DNA from: Melastoma dodecandrum
Lineage: Eukaryota > Streptophyta > Magnoliopsida > Myrtales > Melastomataceae
Reading direction: 5' to 3'
Assembly: GCA_029817715.1 (NCBI GenBank)
Contig: JARUPY010000079.1
Location: 1,922,001-1,986,000 of the forward strand
DNA: 64,000 bases
Shown one piece after another: positions 60,544-64,000 of the stretch (the first letter of the stretch is position 1; each line of letters opens with the position of its first letter). The notes below the pieces were generated by a model, which saw nothing but the letters and a program-made list of their open reading frames with translations, made no database searches and was not told the DNA's origin. The position numbers and the translations under genes were made by a program.

Positions 60544-61762
60544 GGAGCCGACGACGGTAATGGCTGGGATCCATTCGAACCATGCGCTTACAAAGATGTC
60601 GGATAATAAGCTCCAAACGAGTAAATAATATTTATCCCGAGAAGGCCTAATCACATAATTTGCAAAAATATACTGGTCTTGTTTTTTCTTGCTGTTTTTT
60701 AATCTTGGTGTAATGAAATTTGGGGCCTATGAAGATCAACTTCAAATAATAATGTAAGCTATATATATTATGACGACGATGTTACATGTTGTTTAGAGTT
60801 TATGTATATATAAATATATATAGCTTACTTGGGAAAATTTCTTTTTACAATTTTGTTGAATTTATGATATTGAAAAAGGCCGCAATGATATAGGGGCTAT
60901 GATTTTTTTATAGTGTTAAATTACTTCTTTTAAAACTGAAGTTAAAAATATATTAATCCTAAGAACATTTTTTTTTCATTTTGTATTATATTCTTGTACA
61001 AATAAAAAAAATACATTTTATTTATATAGCTGTTTGATTTAAGCCCATTTAATTAGAAATAAGTATTCCATTACGAGTAATATTCATGGTTTCGTGAACC
61101 AAACATGATGTTAATCCTCTTGCCCGCTTGGTAAGTGCCTTCTCGATTCGCGAAATACATCGGCCGCTTGCAATCCACATGACCGGCTTCGGCGATGGAG
61201 CAGACTCTCTCGGGATGACATTGCTTGCGGTAACATAAATAGCGGAATGAAAATATATAGTTATAACAAGTTATCAAGTATTCACATTGGTCTCCTTCCG
61301 CTGTCTCGACGCCCGAGTTGAGGCCCCGACCTCGAGTGAGCCGACCTTGGATCCTTGTGTGGACTTCGCTCGCCCTGTGTGGTAACGAAAGGGGCGCCCG
61401 TATAATATTCCACAACACTTTTCTTGAAGAATTGCAAATGCTTTGGAAATCATCGGACCGCCTGGTAAAATGCTCCCGTTCGGGTTACGAGTAATATACA
61501 GCGAGGTCAACGTTGTTTGCACCCCCACTGTCTGTCGCACAATCGCCATTTGAGCCCTGTCATGTTACTGATTTATCGTGACATGAGGACTTATACAGCT
61601 GCAACGAACTTCGGGAAGGAAGTTGCGTATGCACACGGAATCGACGGAGCATTTCGTGGGAAGAACCCTTATATAAACATCCCCCAAATAGCGTCGAGTC
61701 ACGGATCATCGGAATAGCACTCATCTCCGTAGTCTCTTTCGGGGGAGACTTGCAGATAAACA

Positions 61763-62080
61763 ATGGCCAATTCATCCAATGAGGCAGTGGTGATGGATGC
61801 ACTCCTTGCCGTTGTAATAATAGCAGCGTTTGCTACGTGTGGCGACGCACTATTTGACATATGCAAGGTCTCTCTCGACGAGATAAGTTCGTGCGAGCCT
61901 GCGGTGACGAGATGGATCGCGACACCCCCAACAAGCAAGTGCTGCGCGGTTCTGAGGAAGGCCGACCTAAAATGCCTTTGTGGCTACAAGACGAGCGTGT
62001 TTATTCCAGGCTATGTCGACATCAAGCTTGCCATGGAGCTTCCTTCTAAGTGCAACTTGGAACTTCCTGCTCGTTGCTAA
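61763..62080 (+). CDS. array copy G: DIR1-like lipid-transfer protein
   Basis: Intact and the same protein as copy E by eye. It is the last full gene of the array in this window. Its 3' flank and spacer continue to about 63175, where repeat identity ends before another promoter. Confidence 0.92.
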   Translation: MANSSNEAVVMDALLAVVIIAAFATCGDALFDICKVSLDEISSCEPAVTRWIATPPTSKCCAVLRKADLKCLCGYKTSVFIPGYVDIKLAMELPSKCNLELPARC

Positions 62081-62605
62081 GGAGCCGACGACGGTAATGG
62101 CTGGGCTCCATTCGAACCATGCGCTTACAAAGATGTCGGATAATAAGCTCCAAACGAGTAAATAATATTTATCCCGAGAAGGCCTAATCACATAATTTGC
62201 AAAAATATACTGGTCTTGTTTTTTCTTGCTGTTTTTTAATCTTGGTGTAATGAAATTTGGGGCCTATGAAGATCAACTTCAAATAATAATGTAAGCTATA
62301 TATTATGACGACGATGTTACATGTTGTTTAGAGTTTATGTATATATAAATATATATAGCTTACTTGGGAAAATTTCTTTTTACAATTTTGTTGAATTTAT
62401 GATATTGAAAAAGGCCGCAATGATATAGGGGCTATGATTTTTTTATAGTGTTAAATTACTTCTTTTAAAACTGAAGTTAAAAATATATTAATCCTAAGAA
62501 CATTTTTTTTTCATTTTGTATTATATTCTTGTACAAATAAAAAAAATACATTTTATTTATATAGCTGTTTGATTTAAGCCCATTTAATTAGAAATAAGTA
62601 TTCCA

Positions 62606-62953
62606 TTACGAGTAATATTCATGGTTTCGTGAACCAAACATGATGTTAATCCTCTTGCCCGCTTGGTAAGTGCCTTCTCGATTCGCGAAATACATCGGCC
62701 GCTTGCAATCCACATGACCGGCTTCGGCGATGGAGCAGACTCTCTCGGGATGACATTGCTTGCGGTAACATAAATAGCGGAATGAAAATATATAGTTATA
62801 ACAAGTTATCAAGTATTCACATTGGTCTCCTTCCGCTGTCTCGACGCCCGAGTTGAGGCCCCGACCTCGAGTGAGCCGACCTTGGATCCTTGTGTGGACT
62901 TCGCTCGCCCTGTGTGGTAACGAAAGGGGCGCACGTATAATATTCCACAACAC
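62606..62953 (-). other. antisense 115-codon open frame repeated in every spacer
   Basis: The frame starts MLWNIIRAPLSLPHRASEVH and ends IMFGSRNHEYYS. Equivalents are at 44344-44691, 50447-50794, 57999-58346, 59534-59881 and 61071-61418. No family is recognised. Because the units are near-identical, its conservation does not show coding function; the most diverged unit (44344) does keep it open. Confidence 0.25.
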
Positions 62954-63175
62954 TTTTCTTGAAGAATTGCAAATGCTTTGGAAATCATCGGACCGCCTAG
63001 TAAAATGCTCCCGTTCGGGTTACGAGTAATATACAGCGAGGTCAACGTTGTTTGCACCTCCACTGTCTGTCGCACAATCGCCATTTGAGCCCTGTCATGT
63101 TACTGATTTATCGTGACATGAGGACTTATACAGCTGCAACGAACTTCGGGAAGCACGTTGGGTATGTACACGGAA

Positions 63176-64000
63176 TTTATGTTCCTTGTCATTGAGAAAA
63201 TCCGAAGAGAACAAGATGGGTGAAGAAGCCATTCCGCATCGTCTTCACGAAGGACAAGACTGAGCATATATGCTCAGACAAAGGCAAATGACACTTATGT
63301 AATAAGACCCTGGTGACGACTGTAACGTATCAACCTGATAATTGAGATCGGTTCGACCTGATATCGATCGAATGTTCCGTTAATAAAAGTATATTAAGAT
63401 AGGGGGACTTGTTGTAAGAGTGACCCCTCAATTAAGGAAGTTGAAGCCGTTTTAGGGATAAAAAAACAAAGCAAAATTTTAGAAACATTATTGTTTATAA
63501 TTTTAGAAACAATTTTTTTATGAAACAAAGAATGACTTTGAGTACCAAATATAGATATTTTATGACGACGAGATCACGAGGATTTTACGGTTATAAGTTT
63601 TTTTAATCCAAAATATGATTCCAGTATCAAAAATAAACTAGATGAGTCGCGATTTAATTTTTTTCTCGAATTAACGGTAATTATGTATAAACATCGAGAT
63701 TTGTTCCATTTTAATGTTAGTTGGAAAAAAAATTTATGAAATATGGTAGACTATTTCAAAATTTCGAAAATAATACCCCGTATAATTTTTTTTAAAATCA
63801 ACTTATAAAATTTGAATTCCTTAGGGTTTCTTAAAAGTCGAACTTAGACTTCTTTCTTGAGCAAAGTGGAATAGACTTCTTTCTTGGGCAAAGGTAATTA
63901 TTTACCTTTGTTTCACAATTTTTTTTTCCCAACTAAGGCTATTTGAAAGATAACTCTACGAACCTCAACGAGATTATTCTAAATTCAGTTTTCTATTTTG
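63176..64000. other. flank right of the array, no gene seen
   Basis: Unique-looking sequence follows the array end. AAGATAGGGGGACTTGTTG near 63395-63412 looks like a polypurine tract followed by TGTTGTAAGAG and might be a retroelement end. From 63695 the AT-rich repeat shared with 6590-6730 follows. Confidence 0.4.

Larger units (their letters stand above)
43829..63175 (+). repeat. tandem array of ~1535-bp units with DIR1-like lipid-transfer genes
   Basis: ATG to ATG distance is 1536 (49604 to 51140), 1534 (51140 to 58691 after removing the insertion), 1535 and 1537 bp. Each unit has TATATAA, a 318-bp gene, a 3' flank with GATGTCGGATAATAAGCTCC, an AT-rich stretch, and a GC-rich spacer ending in CGCCATTTGAGCCCTGTCAT. 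Units on the right are nearly identical; the leftmost is more diverged. The array starts in the 3' flank of a lost copy (43829) and ends inside a spacer (about 63175, after GTACACGGAAT). Two retroelement-type sequences interrupt it (45264-49212 and 51180-57191). Confidence 0.95.

Noticed and set aside
43829..63175. CRISPR-like or other prokaryotic repeat system
   Set aside because: Repeat unit is 1.5 kb, with plant genes and TATA boxes; the setting is clearly a plant nuclear genome.

Overview
The window is nuclear DNA of a flowering plant, most likely a eudicot. It has intron-rich genes with GT-AG junctions: a HASTY-type exportin, a plant-specific CDK-related kinase and NOP58. It also has plant nsLTP genes, and plant transposon families: MULEs, Athila- and Tat-like Ty3/gypsy, Ty1/copia and a coding-free LTR element. 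The species cannot be named from the sequence alone.

Layout. 1-6248 (minus): 5' half of a HASTY/exportin-5 gene, 17 exons assembled here, running off the left edge, with an antisense RNase H fragment in one intron. 6.3-9.6 kb: AT-rich DNA with a decayed MULE transposase (plus) and a broken GRF zinc-finger gene (minus). 9621-12024 (minus): complete seven-exon CDK-related kinase. 12389-24407: a nested transposon, in which a TIR-flanked MULE-like element with plant-mobile-domain-like remnants carries a degenerate Athila-type retrotransposon (14977-24206). 25240-27944 (minus): complete eight-exon NOP58 with a telo-box and two site II motifs upstream. 28973-29290 (plus): intact single-exon DIR1-like lipid-transfer gene. 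29.5-43.8 kb: transposon-dominated, with a 1523-bp solo LTR flanked by a perfect TSD, a gypsy gag remnant, a degenerate copia element on minus and LTR pieces.

43.83-63.17 kb is a tandem array of about 1535-bp units, each with a TATA box, one DIR1-like lipid-transfer gene and a long spacer. Four copies are intact (49604, 58691, 60226, 61763). One is cut after its CLC motif by a Tat-like LTR sequence (45264-49212). One is split in its signal-peptide codons by a 6012-bp LTR element with no coding capacity (51180-57191, TSD TGCAC). The array's left end keeps only the 3' flank of a further copy.

Functionally the host genes are unlinked: microRNA export/biogenesis (HASTY), a membrane-anchored kinase, box C/D snoRNP assembly (NOP58), and secreted lipid carriers of the type implicated in systemic defence signalling. 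I found no clearly new biochemical system. The most notable structures are the LTP array with its two retroelement interruptions, the coding-free LTR element with two internal tandem-repeat blocks, and the PMD-like/MULE element with long TIRs.
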